Shown piece after piece: positions 31,991-39,762 of a DNA stretch of 52,122 nt; within the stretch, counting starts at the first letter, position 1; each line of letters starts with the position of its first letter. The notes beneath the pieces are model-generated. The model saw nothing but the letters and a program-made list of their open reading frames with translations. It did not search any database and had not been told where the DNA came from. The position numbers and the translations under genes are program-made. Source of the stretch: an uncultured Oscillospiraceae bacterium (GTDB taxonomy: Bacteria > Bacillota > Clostridia > Oscillospirales > Oscillospiraceae); contig CANQUE010000010.1 in assembly GCA_947626905.1 (NCBI GenBank), forward strand, positions 1 through 52,122, in the 5' to 3' direction.

Positions 31991-32754
31991 AGCCCTCTCC
32001 CTCCCAGCATCCGGCGCCGCCGCAGTTTGCGGACCAGGGCCGCGAACATCTTTTCCAGCGCGATGGAGCACAGCACGACTATGGCCGTCCAGGCAAAGAG
32101 ATCAGTCATCTCCATGTACAGTTTGGACTCGTACAGCCGCCGGCCGATGGACAGCGCCGGCATGGTGAGCACCTCCGCCGCCACGCCGGATTTCCAGGCC
32201 AGCCCCAGACTGGTGTGGCAGGCGCTGAGAAGATAGGGCCCGACGGAGGGGATATAGATGCGCCGGGCGGTCTGCCAGCGGCTCAGGCGGTAGACCCGCG
32301 CCATCTCCAAAAGCTGCCGGTCCGTGGCGGCCACCCCGGCGGACACGTTGCCCCAGACCACCGGCAGCACCATCAGAAACACGATCACGCAAGGCAGTAT
32401 GTCCCGGCCCACCCATATCAGCATCAGCAGGATGAAGCTGGCCACAGGCGTGGCCCGGATCACCGAGAGCATGGGGGAAAGCACCGTGTCCAGAAACTGG
32501 GAGCGGCTGGTCCCGGCGGCCACGGCGATCCCCGCCAGGATGCCCAGCGCCGCCCCCAGCAGGATGCGGCCCAGGCTCACGGCGGTGATCTTCCAGAAAG
32601 ACGCCGTCCCGGCCAGCCGGATCAGCCGCTCCGCCACGGCCCAGGGGGCGGGCAGCAGCAGCGGCCGGGCGACCAGCACAGACAACAGAGCCCAGACGCC
32701 CAGCCAAAAGGCCAGGGCGCCCAGGCTCTTTGCCGTTGTTCCGCGCCGGCGCAT
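31987..32754 (-). CDS. ABC transporter permease, SsuC/TauC type
   Basis: 255 residues with about six helices. LGRILLGAALGILAGIAVAAG, PVASFILLMLIWVGRD and the EAA-like loop (YRLSRWQTARRIYIPSVGPYL with SACHTSLGLAWKS) are those of the BPD_transp_1 permeases of the sulfonate/nitrate/taurine group. The ATG at 32754 is one base past the binding-protein stop. A longer frame would overlap that gene. It pairs with the ATPase through a GTGA overlap. Confidence 0.93.
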   Translation of the reverse strand: MRRRGTTAKSLGALAFWLGVWALLSVLVARPLLLPAPWAVAERLIRLAGTASFWKITAVSLGRILLGAALGILAGIAVAAGTSRSQFLDTVLSPMLSVIRATPVASFILLMLIWVGRDILPCVIVFLMVLPVVWGNVSAGVAATDRQLLEMARVYRLSRWQTARRIYIPSVGPYLLSACHTSLGLAWKSGVAAEVLTMPALSIGRRLYESKLYMEMTDLFAWTAIVVLCSIALEKMFAALVRKLRRRRMLGGRGL

Positions 32755-32755
32755 A

Positions 32756-33817
32756 TCAGGCGCCGTAATAGAAATCGTCTCCGGGCAGGGCTCCGCCCAC
32801 AGACTGGGGGGCAAATTCATACAGGACCGAGAGATAGCCGCTCATGGCGTCCTTCATCTCCGGGCCGGTGATAAAGCACACATTGCAGTAGGGGATGGCC
32901 TTCTGTGCCACGGCGGCCTGGGCGAAAACGCCGGTCTGCTCGATCAGTCCGGCGGCGGCCTCCGGGTCCTGGGTGAGCAGAGCCACGGAATCGGCATACT
33001 CGGCCAAAAAGGCGTCCACCGCGTCGGGGTGGGCCTGGACGAACTCGGTCCGGGCCACCACGCAGCCCTGGACCAGACTCCCGGCGGGATAGACCTTGTC
33101 CCACTCCGCCGTCAGGTCCAGCGCCACGGTCAGGTCCGGGTTGGCGGCCCGGGCGATGGTCACCATGGGCTCGGGCAGCACGGCCACATCCACCTCGCCC
33201 GCCGCCAGGGCGGTGCGCAGGTCGGCAGGCTGGGCATAGGTGTCGTCCGCCGTCACGTTCACGCCGGCGGCCTGGCACAGGGCCTGGAAGATAAAGGCGG
33301 GATTCTGAGCGGGGACGTATACGGTCATCCCCTCCAGATCGGCCAGGCTGTCCACCGCCGCTTTTTGGCTGTTCACCACCAGATACAGCACGCCCCGGGT
33401 GTTCAGGGCCAGAAGCTGCACCCCGCCCTGGGTCTTGTTGTAGACCGCGGCGGCGGCGTTGGTGGGAAGGGCCGCGATGTCACAGCTGCCGCTCACCAGG
33501 GCGGCGGTGACGGTGCTGGCGTCCGTTTCCACGGAAAAATCGTAATCCAGCGCCGCGGTCCCCTGGGCGGCGGCGTCCATCAGCTTCGCCATGCCAAAGC
33601 CGGTGGCGCCGTTGAGGACCATCACGCTGGGCGCGGCGGGCTGTTCCGTGGGACTCGGTTCCGGCGTCGGGGTCTCCGCCTCCGGGACGGGAGTCTCCGC
33701 CGGCTGGGCGGGGGCGGGCTGTTCCGTGGGAGCGGCGTCCGCCGCCGGCGGGGCGCCGCAGGCGGCGAGCCCTGCCAGAAGGGCCAGCGCCAGCAGCATC
33801 GGAACGATACGCTTCAT
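32756..33817 (-). CDS. ABC transporter substrate-binding lipoprotein (SsuA/NMT1-like)
   Basis: 353 residues. The signal peptide ends LAGLAAC, a perfect lipobox, and is followed by a long Pro/Glu/Thr-rich tether (about 25-65). The binding domain has LNGATGFGMAKLMD, SGSCDIAALPTNAAAAVYN, LALNTRGVLYLVVNS, GMTVYVPAQNP and VDVAVLPEPMVTIA, in the order of the SsuA/TauA/NMT1-like proteins. The late PYCNVCFITG carries two Cys. GGAGTG precedes the ATG at 33817. It lies 28 bp behind the TM1266-type regulator, so the unit is regulator, binding protein, permease, ATPase. Confidence 0.92.
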   Translation of the reverse strand: MKRIVPMLLALALLAGLAACGAPPAADAAPTEQPAPAQPAETPVPEAETPTPEPSPTEQPAAPSVMVLNGATGFGMAKLMDAAAQGTAALDYDFSVETDASTVTAALVSGSCDIAALPTNAAAAVYNKTQGGVQLLALNTRGVLYLVVNSQKAAVDSLADLEGMTVYVPAQNPAFIFQALCQAAGVNVTADDTYAQPADLRTALAAGEVDVAVLPEPMVTIARAANPDLTVALDLTAEWDKVYPAGSLVQGCVVARTEFVQAHPDAVDAFLAEYADSVALLTQDPEAAAGLIEQTGVFAQAAVAQKAIPYCNVCFITGPEMKDAMSGYLSVLYEFAPQSVGGALPGDDFYYGA

Positions 33818-33845
33818 AGGGGGCACACTCCAGATTTCAAAGGTC

Positions 33846-34106
33846 TTAGGACCTGGTGATGACGTGGGAATAGGCGGTCTTTACGTTCACGCCGGGAAGA
33901 GCGCCGATCTCGCCGGCCATGGTGTTGGTCACATCCTGGGGCGCGTCGACGGCGATACTGATGATGTTGATCTCTCTGTCCCGATAGGGTATGCCCATCC
34001 GGCCGAGGATATAGCCGGAATACCGGTGCAGAATGGCGTTGAGCTGGTCTGTCGCGTCCAGATTCTCCACAATGATGCCGAGTACGGCAACGCGCGTAAC
34101 CATCAT
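33846..34106 (-). CDS. TM1266-type iron-only hydrogenase system regulator
   Basis: 86 residues with a ferredoxin-like/ACT-type fold. VAVLGIIVENLDATDQLNAI, YSGYILGRMGIPY, INIISIAVDAPQDV and GEIGALPGVNVKTAYS are the family's conserved blocks. Members are usually found beside [FeFe]-hydrogenase maturation genes (HydE, HydF, HydG) and are presumed regulators, though the signal is unknown. No hydrogenase gene is in this window; instead the gene leads an ABC importer. GGAGGAG lies 10 bases before the ATG. A second ATG follows immediately. Confidence 0.88.
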   Translation of the reverse strand: MMVTRVAVLGIIVENLDATDQLNAILHRYSGYILGRMGIPYRDREINIISIAVDAPQDVTNTMAGEIGALPGVNVKTAYSHVITRS

Positions 34107-34224
34107 AAGAATACTTCTCCTCCTGTGAATAATAATTGCCCGCGCCGAAGGACGCGGGCATGGATATAGCGATCCGTTGTACCGTGTCTTTCGCTGTAAC
34201 TCCCCAGTTTTGGCGTCAGGTCAC
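34107..34224 (-). other. Structured leader of the TM1266/ABC operon
   Basis: About 115 bases between the expected start site and the ATG. The centre contains GGGGAGTTAC, GCGAAAGAC and ACGGTACAACGG. The 3' part is a strong hairpin (GCCCGCG and CGCGGGC, about 34140-34161) directly before an AT-rich stretch and the ribosome site. The hairpin has no true T-run. The layout (aptamer-like region, then a hairpin near the ribosome site) suggests a riboswitch, but I could not match a known class. Confidence 0.5.
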
Positions 34225-34230
34225 AGTTGC

Positions 34231-34259
34231 ATTATAGATGTACGGCCGGAGAAATTCAA
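34231..34259 (-). promoter_or_regulatory. Promoter of the TM1266/ABC operon
   Basis: On the minus strand TTGAAT (34254-34259) and TATAAT (34231-34236) with a 17-base spacer. Confidence 0.87.
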
Positions 34260-34298
34260 TCATTATTTCGACTAAAAAAAGACAAACAGGAAAAAGAC

Positions 34299-34328
34299 TT
34301 GACAGAAAGAAGTTATTTGCATTATATT
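34299..34328 (+). promoter_or_regulatory. Promoter of the GntR-family gene
   Basis: TTGACA (34299-34304) and TATATT (34323-34328) with an 18-base spacer. The -10 box lies within the inverted repeat at 34313-34343. Confidence 0.85.
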
Positions 34329-34343
34329 AAGTAATGCAAATAA
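34313..34343 (+). promoter_or_regulatory. Perfect inverted repeat, probable GntR operator
   Basis: TTATTTGCATTA (34313-34324) and TAATGCAAATAA (34332-34343) are exact reverse complements separated by 7 bases. The repeat covers the -10 box and start site, so binding would block transcription. This is the expected layout for autorepression by the YtrA-type GntR protein encoded just downstream. Confidence 0.85.
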
Positions 34344-34362
34344 TGCATAAGGGGAAGCACCG

Positions 34363-34734
34363 ATGCTTTTAAAGCTGGATTTTGGGTCCGACCAGCCCAT
34401 CTATATGCAGATCCGCAACCAGATCGTCCTGGGCATCGCCCAGAGACAGCTCCGCCCCGGGGAGCGGCTGCCCACCATCCGGGCCCTGGCGGAGGAGTGC
34501 GGCATCAACATGATGACGGTCAGCAAGGCCTATCAGCTGCTGCGCCAGGAGGGATATATCGCTACCGACCGGCGGCTGGGCGCGGTGGTGGCGGAGCGGG
34601 AGGAACCGGCCGGGCCCTCCCGGGAAACGGTGGAGGGCCTGCGGCTGCGGCTGGGGGAGCTGCGGCTGGCGGGGCTGGACGTGGACCAGGCGCTGCGGCT
34701 GTGCCGGGAGCTCTATGAGGAGGGAGAAGGATGA
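34363..34734 (+). CDS. GntR family transcriptional regulator, YtrA subfamily
   Basis: 123 residues. The N-terminal winged helix begins PIYMQIRNQIVLGIA, then GERLPTIRALAEECGINMMTVSKAYQLL and the wing EGYIATDRR. The short helical C-terminal dimer region (about 80-123) replaces the large effector domain of other GntR proteins, as in YtrA. Relatives repress their own operons, usually an ABC transporter or membrane protein, in response to cell-envelope stress. The next gene starts in the stop region (ATGA overlap), which makes the membrane protein its probable co-regulated partner. AAGGGGAAG precedes the ATG. Confidence 0.94.
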   Translation: MLLKLDFGSDQPIYMQIRNQIVLGIAQRQLRPGERLPTIRALAEECGINMMTVSKAYQLLRQEGYIATDRRLGAVVAEREEPAGPSRETVEGLRLRLGELRLAGLDVDQALRLCRELYEEGEG

Positions 34735-36074
34735 ATATAACGGTCTTTGTGTGGCTGGTCGCCGCGCCGGTGGCGGTGCTGCTGTGTATCGTCAACTGCA
34801 ACGAGGCCAAATTCAAGAAAAACCTGGTCGTAGGAGTCACGTTCCCCCTGAAGGGGCGGATGGACCCGGAGGTGCAGCGGCTGCTGAAGGGCTTCAGGCG
34901 GGCGCAGATCCTTCTCTGCCTGGGGATGCTGGCGCTGGCGGCGCTGTGCGCCGCGCTGCTGGGCGAGGGGACCGAGCTGCTGGCGCTGTGCCTGTGGGTG
35001 GACCTGCTGATGGCGGCCCAGTTCGTCATCTATGCCCGGTATAACGGCAGGCTCAAGGCGGTGAAGCGGGCGCGGGACTGGACGGTGCCCGCCGTCCGGG
35101 CCGCCAGCGTCACCGCGGCGGCCGCGCCGGTGAAGCGGCCCGGCGTGTGGTGGTTCGTCGCCGCGGCGGTGATCGCGGCTGTGCCGGCGGCGCTCGACCG
35201 GGAGCTTTGGTTTTCGTACCTGCTGGACGCGGCGCTGGCCCTGGGCTGCTGGGCGGGGGCGAAGTACCTGTACCGCAACCGGTCGGAAACAGTGGACGAG
35301 AACGACGCTGTGACGGCGGCGCTGACCCGGGTCCGCCGCCGGGCCTGGGACCGGGTGTGGGTGCTGTGCGCCTGGATGATGGCGGCGGTCAGCCTCGGCA
35401 TCTGGCTGAGCACGGCGGTGGTCCCCGCCGGCGGGGCCATGGTCTGGCTCACGGCGGCCCTGGGCATCGGGGTGTGCGCCGTGGCCGTGGCGCTGGAGCT
35501 CCGGGTCCGGCGGGTGCAGGAGAAACTCACCGCTTCCAGCGGCGAGGGCTTTTACGTGGACGAAGACGACAAGTGGCTCTGGGGCCAGGTCTACTACGAC
35601 CCCAACGACAGCCGCACCATCGTCAACGCCCGCACCGGCGTCAACACCACCGTGAATCTGGCCCGGCCGGGAGGAAAGGCGGTCGCGGTATTCACGCTGG
35701 CGCTGCTGTTCGTGGCGATGCCCCTGCTGGGGGTATACGTCAATATGATGTCCGCCGCGCCGCTGCCGCTGAAGATCGAGGACGGGGCGCTGGTGGCGGC
35801 CAACTACGGCGCCCGCTATGAGATGCCCCTGGACGAGATAGCGGACGCGGAGCTTCTGGACACGCTGCCGGCCATCACGGCCCGTGTCTGGGGCGTGGGG
35901 ATGGACAGCCTGCTCAAGGGGACGTTCCAGACCCAGTGGGGCCGGGCCACTTTGTGTCTGGACCCCCGGGAGGGGCCATGGCTGAAGGTGACCATGGCGG
36001 ACGGGACGCTGTATATCCTGGGCGGCGGCGAAAACGCCGGCGTGGAGAGCGTCCTGGCGCAGATACAACAATAG
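34731..36074 (+). CDS. DUF5808-containing membrane protein
   Basis: 447 residues. Seven or so membrane helices occupy the N-terminal two thirds and about 315-345. Between them lies the DUF5808 segment GFYVDEDDKWLWGQVYYDPN with the NARTGVNTTVN that follows. The last 90 residues form a PH-like beta domain (MPLDEIADAELLDTLP to LYILGGGENAG). Proteins of this kind typically sit behind a YtrA-type GntR regulator, as here (four-base overlap). The activity is unknown; envelope homeostasis is a guess from context. Confidence 0.85.
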   Translation: MNITVFVWLVAAPVAVLLCIVNCNEAKFKKNLVVGVTFPLKGRMDPEVQRLLKGFRRAQILLCLGMLALAALCAALLGEGTELLALCLWVDLLMAAQFVIYARYNGRLKAVKRARDWTVPAVRAASVTAAAAPVKRPGVWWFVAAAVIAAVPAALDRELWFSYLLDAALALGCWAGAKYLYRNRSETVDENDAVTAALTRVRRRAWDRVWVLCAWMMAAVSLGIWLSTAVVPAGGAMVWLTAALGIGVCAVAVALELRVRRVQEKLTASSGEGFYVDEDDKWLWGQVYYDPNDSRTIVNARTGVNTTVNLARPGGKAVAVFTLALLFVAMPLLGVYVNMMSAAPLPLKIEDGALVAANYGARYEMPLDEIADAELLDTLPAITARVWGVGMDSLLKGTFQTQWGRATLCLDPREGPWLKVTMADGTLYILGGGENAGVESVLAQIQQ

Positions 36075-36076
36075 AG

Positions 36077-36108
36077 TTCCCGCCTCCGCCCAGTCACGGG
36101 CGGGGGCA
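36077..36108 (+). other. GC-rich hairpin after the DUF5808 gene
   Basis: GCCTCCGCCC and GGGCGGGGGC pair (one G-T) around AGTCAC, but only CAAATT follows. It may be a weak terminator or an RNA-end stabiliser rather than a true intrinsic terminator. Confidence 0.55.
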
Positions 36109-36116
36109 AATTAGCG

Positions 36117-36145
36117 TTGACCAAGGCCTGGGGAAGGAATATAAT
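36117..36145 (+). promoter_or_regulatory. Promoter of the Gfo/Idh/MocA gene
   Basis: TTGACC (36117-36122) and TATAAT (36140-36145) with a 17-base spacer. Confidence 0.9.
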
Positions 36146-36178
36146 CAAAGGATCAAAGAAAACGGCGAGGTGGATATC

Positions 36179-37462
36179 ATGGCAGGATTCACAGTGGCTA
36201 TATGCGGCTGTGGCAGCCGGGGCCTGGACGCTTACGCCCCCTATGCCAAGGAGCATCCGGAGCGGATGCGCGTGGTGGCGGGAGCGGACCTGCGGCCGGA
36301 GCGGCTGGAGAAGCTGCGGGAGGAATACGGCGTGGCGCCGGAGATGTGCTTTTCCTCTGACGAGGCGCTGCTGGCCCAGCCCCGGCTGGCGGACGTGATG
36401 ATCGTGGCGACCCAGGACAGGACCCACGTGAAAAACGCCCTGGCGGCCCTGGACCGGGGCTATCACGTGCTGTTGGAAAAGCCCATCTCCCCGGATCTGG
36501 CGGAGTGCATCGCCCTGCGGGAAAAGGCCGCCGAAACAGGCCGGGCGGTGGTGGTGTGCCATGTGCTGCGCTATACCCGGTTTTATGCCGCGCTCCACGA
36601 GCTGCTGGACCGGGGCGCGGTGGGAAAGGTGCAGACCATCGACGCGACGGAAAACGTGGCCTTCTGGCACTTTGCCCACAGCTTCGTGCGGGGCAACTGG
36701 CGGCGGGAGGATGAGACCAGTCCCATGATCCTGGCCAAATGCTGCCACGATATGGACCTGTTCCGCTGGCTGGCGGGCCAGCGGTGCCTGGCGGTGCAGA
36801 GCTTCGGCTCCCTGGACTGGTTCCGACGGGAGAACGCCCCCGCCGGCTCGGCGGAGCGGTGCCTGGACTGCCCGGTGAGCGAAAAGTGCCTCTACGACGC
36901 CCGGCGGCTGTATCTGACCGATCCCCACTGCGGCTATGAGCGGGTGAAGGACGGCTGGCCGGTGAACGTGGTGGCCACAGACCCGGACCCGGACAAGCTC
37001 CTGGCCGCCCTGCGCACAGGCCCGTACGGCCGGTGCGTGTACCGCTGCGACAACGACGTGGCGGACCACCAGACGGTGAACATGCTGTTTGAAACAGGCA
37101 TTACCGGGTCCTTTACGGTCAGCGCTTTCACGGACCGGTGCTACCGCACGGTGAAGATCACCGGCACCGCCGGCCAGATCGAGGGGGATATGGGAGAGAA
37201 CCGGCTGCGGCTGCTGCCCTTCGGCGGGCCGGAGCAGATCATCGACCTGAATGAGAGCGGCGGCGCCTTCTCCGGCCACGGCGGCGGAGATTACGGGCTG
37301 CTGGACGGGCTTTTCGACCTGCTGGAAGCGGGGCGGGTGGACGGCCTGACCAGCGTGGAGGCCTCGGTGGAGAGCCATGTGATGGCCCTGGCGGCGGAGT
37401 GGTCCCGGACCCATGGGGGCCAGACGGTGACGCTGGCGGAATTTGAAGAGCAGGGCCGGTAA
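36179..37462 (+). CDS. Gfo/Idh/MocA family oxidoreductase
   Basis: 427 residues. The Rossmann NAD(P) domain has VAICGCGSRGLDAYA, VVAGADLRPERLEKL, VMIVATQDRTHVKNALAAL and the catalytic-lysine motif LLEKPISPDLAE. The second alpha/beta domain has WHFAHSFVRGNWRRE, then ILAKCCHDMDLFRWL and a Cys-rich insert CLDCPVSEKC that may bind metal. The tail ends ASVESHVMALAAEWSR. Relatives act on sugars or inositols; the substrate is not evident. The start at 36179 is the first residue of the Rossmann strand, and the open frame upstream runs through the promoter. The CDF gene follows 53 bp later. Confidence 0.92.
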   Translation: MAGFTVAICGCGSRGLDAYAPYAKEHPERMRVVAGADLRPERLEKLREEYGVAPEMCFSSDEALLAQPRLADVMIVATQDRTHVKNALAALDRGYHVLLEKPISPDLAECIALREKAAETGRAVVVCHVLRYTRFYAALHELLDRGAVGKVQTIDATENVAFWHFAHSFVRGNWRREDETSPMILAKCCHDMDLFRWLAGQRCLAVQSFGSLDWFRRENAPAGSAERCLDCPVSEKCLYDARRLYLTDPHCGYERVKDGWPVNVVATDPDPDKLLAALRTGPYGRCVYRCDNDVADHQTVNMLFETGITGSFTVSAFTDRCYRTVKITGTAGQIEGDMGENRLRLLPFGGPEQIIDLNESGGAFSGHGGGDYGLLDGLFDLLEAGRVDGLTSVEASVESHVMALAAEWSRTHGGQTVTLAEFEEQGR

Positions 37463-37515
37463 CAGCGGCGGCGGCAGAGGCATACTATGGCGCAGACCCC
37501 GGGGGAGGATGAAGG

Positions 37516-38694
37516 ATGTTTCAGCGTCTGGCCGCAAAGTATATAAAGGACTATGACCGCACGGAGCTGAGCCGGGTGCGCCTGGCTTACGGGCGGCTGG
37601 CCAGCGTGATCGCCATCGGGGCCAATGGGCTGCTGTTTTTGATGAAGCTGCTGGTGGGGCTGACGGCCGGATCGGTGGCGGTGGTGGCCGACGGGGTGAA
37701 CAATCTGTCGGACGCGGCCTCCAATGTGGTGAGCCTGCTGGGCTTTCGGCTGGCGGCCCGCCCGGCGGACGCGGAGCATCCCTATGGCCACGGCCGGTAT
37801 GAATATCTGGCGGGGCTGACGGTGGCGGTGCTCATCCTGGCGGCGGGCGTGGAGCTGGCGCGCAGCGGCGTACTGCGGGTGCTCCACCCGGAAAAGCCGG
37901 CCTTCTCCTGGCTCATGGCGGCGGTGCTGGCCGGGTCCATGGCCGTCAAGCTGTGGATGATGGCGTTCCAGCGGGAGGCGGGCCGCCGCATCGGCTCCGG
38001 GACCCTGACCGCCACGGCGGCGGACAGCCGCAACGACGTGATCGCCACCGCCGTGGTCCTGCTGGGCATGGCCGCCGGCCGGCTCACCGGGCTGGACCTG
38101 GACGGATGGCTGGGGATCGGCGTGGCGGCGTTCGTGCTGTACAGCGGCTATACCCTCGTGCGGGACACCCTGGACCCGCTGCTGGGGAAAATGCCGGAGC
38201 CGGAGGAGATCGAGGCCATCCGCCGGCGGATCATGGCCTGCCCCGGGGTGATCGGCACCCATGATCTGATGCTGCATGACTACGGCCCCGGCCGCCGGTT
38301 CGCCAGCGCCCATGTGGAGATGGCGGCGGAGGTGGACCCGGCGGTGTGGCACCAGACGCTGGACGCACTGGCCCGGCAGTTCCTCCAGGAGGAGGGGCTG
38401 CATATCCTGTTCCAGTACGACCCCATCTCTCAGGCGGATACGGCGGAGAACCGGCTGCGGGACCATCTGACCCAGCGGCTGGGCGGCATCGACCGGCGGG
38501 CGGCGGTCCACGACCTGCGCCTGGAAAAGGGCGAGGCGGGGACCCGGGTGGAGTTCGACTGCTATATCCCGGCGGAGGTGGCCCTTCCGGAGGAGCAGCT
38601 GCGGCGCCAGGCGGAGGAGGCGGTCCGGGAGCTGTATCCCGGGGCGGCGTGTCAGATCACCCTGGACCGGGGCTATATGGCCCCGCCGCAATAG
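37516..38694 (+). CDS. Cation diffusion facilitator (CDF) family metal transporter
   Basis: 392 residues. Six membrane helices (to about 215) contain the metal-site motifs. The helix II motif is DGVNNLSDAASN, where the usual HxxxD/DxxxD reads DGVNNLSD, and the helix V motif is DSRNDVIAT; HPYGHGRYEY connects helices II and III. The cytoplasmic domain is long (about 215-392). It contains a first CTD-like part (GTHDLMLHDYGPGRRFASAH) and a second repeat of the same fold. The DSRND/DGVNNLSD pairing is seen in the manganese-type MntE branch, so Mn or Fe export is likelier than Zn, as inference. GGGGGAGGATGAAGG precedes the ATG. Confidence 0.92.
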   Translation: MFQRLAAKYIKDYDRTELSRVRLAYGRLASVIAIGANGLLFLMKLLVGLTAGSVAVVADGVNNLSDAASNVVSLLGFRLAARPADAEHPYGHGRYEYLAGLTVAVLILAAGVELARSGVLRVLHPEKPAFSWLMAAVLAGSMAVKLWMMAFQREAGRRIGSGTLTATAADSRNDVIATAVVLLGMAAGRLTGLDLDGWLGIGVAAFVLYSGYTLVRDTLDPLLGKMPEPEEIEAIRRRIMACPGVIGTHDLMLHDYGPGRRFASAHVEMAAEVDPAVWHQTLDALARQFLQEEGLHILFQYDPISQADTAENRLRDHLTQRLGGIDRRAAVHDLRLEKGEAGTRVEFDCYIPAEVALPEEQLRRQAEEAVRELYPGAACQITLDRGYMAPPQ

Positions 38695-38699
38695 AGCGA

Positions 38700-38739
38700 T
38701 AAAAAATACGTCCCCGGGACAGCCTGTCCCGGGGACGCG
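38700..38739 (-). terminator. Terminator of yitT-like gene
   Basis: CGTCCCCGGGACA and TGTCCCGGGGACG form a perfect 13-bp stem. On the minus strand it is followed by TATTTTTT. It lies directly after the convergent CDF gene and may serve it too. Confidence 0.92.
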
Positions 38740-38749
38740 CCATAGGGGC

Positions 38750-39643
38750 TTATTCCGTTTCCTGCTCCGGCAGGAGGAAATTCCGCTCCAGGGTGAAGCC
38801 CCGGCCCCGGACCTCCTTCACCTGGGTGATGGTGATGAACGCCGCCGGGTCCACGGCCTGGATCATCTCCTTGGCGTTGAACAGCTTCCGGTTGGGGATC
38901 ACGCACAGCACCCCCTGCTGCCGCTCCTGGAGGGCCCCGGTCTGGACCTCGATCATGGTGACGCCGGCCTGGAGCCTGGTCAGAAGCAGCTGGCGCAGCT
39001 CATCGTATTTTTGGGAGATGATGAACAGCTGGATCTGGGCCTGGCCCAGGATCATCACCTTGTCCAGCATGATGGACTCCAGCACCAGCACCACCAGCCC
39101 GCACAGTATGGGCTCAAAGGAGGCGGCGAACAGCGCCTGGCTGCCGATGACCGTCACGTCCAGAACGTACACGCAGGTGGACAGGGGCACATGGGTCCAT
39201 TTGTGCAGGATCAGGCTGGCGATGTCCATGCCGCCGGTAGAGGAGCCCACCCGCATCACCATGCCCAGGGACGCGCCGAGCAGCACCCCGCCGAACAGGG
39301 ACGCCAGGAGCATATTGTCCGTGAGGGCGGCGACGCCGGGCACCCGCTCCAGCAGGCCTAGGAACAGCGGATACAGCAGAGAGCTGGCCACGGTGGTGGC
39401 CACCAGCTTCCGGCCCAGTATGATGCCGCCCAGGGCCAGCAGTGCCCCGTTGAGGATCAGCACCAGCATGGCCCGGTCGATGGGCACCAATCCGTCCAGC
39501 ACGATGGCCAGGCCGGTGGTGCCGCCCATGATGATGCCATGGGGGACGATGAAGGCCTCCACGGCGAAGGCCAGCAGCGCGTTGCCCGCCACAATGGCTC
39601 CGCCGGTCCACAACAGGGAGGCGAGCGTTTTTTTCGACTTCAT
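38750..39643 (-). CDS. YitT family membrane protein (DUF2179 C-terminal domain)
   Basis: 297 residues. Six helices carry the YitT signatures FIVPHGIIMGGTTGLAI and VGSSTGGMDIASLIL. After residue about 215 comes the soluble DUF2179 domain with LQAGVTMIEVQTGAL and VLCVIPNRKLFNAKEMI, then VDPAAFITITQV. Members are widespread in Firmicutes; their function is not established, though some are in sporulation regulons. GGAGG precedes the ATG at 39643 by 5 bases. The promoter sits 30 bp upstream, divergent from spoVAC. Confidence 0.92.
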   Translation of the reverse strand: MKSKKTLASLLWTGGAIVAGNALLAFAVEAFIVPHGIIMGGTTGLAIVLDGLVPIDRAMLVLILNGALLALGGIILGRKLVATTVASSLLYPLFLGLLERVPGVAALTDNMLLASLFGGVLLGASLGMVMRVGSSTGGMDIASLILHKWTHVPLSTCVYVLDVTVIGSQALFAASFEPILCGLVVLVLESIMLDKVMILGQAQIQLFIISQKYDELRQLLLTRLQAGVTMIEVQTGALQERQQGVLCVIPNRKLFNAKEMIQAVDPAAFITITQVKEVRGRGFTLERNFLLPEQETE

Positions 39644-39675
39644 GGCGACCTCCAAAGTTGTATATTATTAACTGT

Positions 39676-39704
39676 ATTATACGATAAGTTTTCCCGTTTG
39701 GCAA
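39676..39704 (-). promoter_or_regulatory. Sigma-A promoter of the yitT-like gene
   Basis: On the minus strand TTGCCA (39699-39704) and TATAAT (39676-39681) with a 17-base spacer. Confidence 0.9.
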
Positions 39705-39716
39705 TCGTCCATGCCC

Positions 39717-39745
39717 GCATATTCCGCCGGTCCCGGGCCATACTA
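39717..39745 (+). promoter_or_regulatory. Sigma-G/F-type (forespore) promoter of spoVAC
   Basis: GCATA (39717-39721), 17 bases, then CATACTA (39739-39745). This matches the forespore sigma-G consensus of Bacillus (GHATR and CATACTA-like boxes). No sigma-A promoter is seen here. The GTG start lies 18 bases after the -10 box, so the leader is only about 11 bases long. The same arrangement is repeated at 49556-49585 on the other strand. Confidence 0.8.
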
Positions 39746-39762
39746 GCGGCAGGTGATCGAAC

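Noticed and set aside
34107-34224. Assignment to the yybP-ykoY (manganese) riboswitch from GGGGAGTTAC
   Set aside because: Only one short block resembles the consensus (GGGGAGTAGC); the paired helices and second conserved block could not be found.
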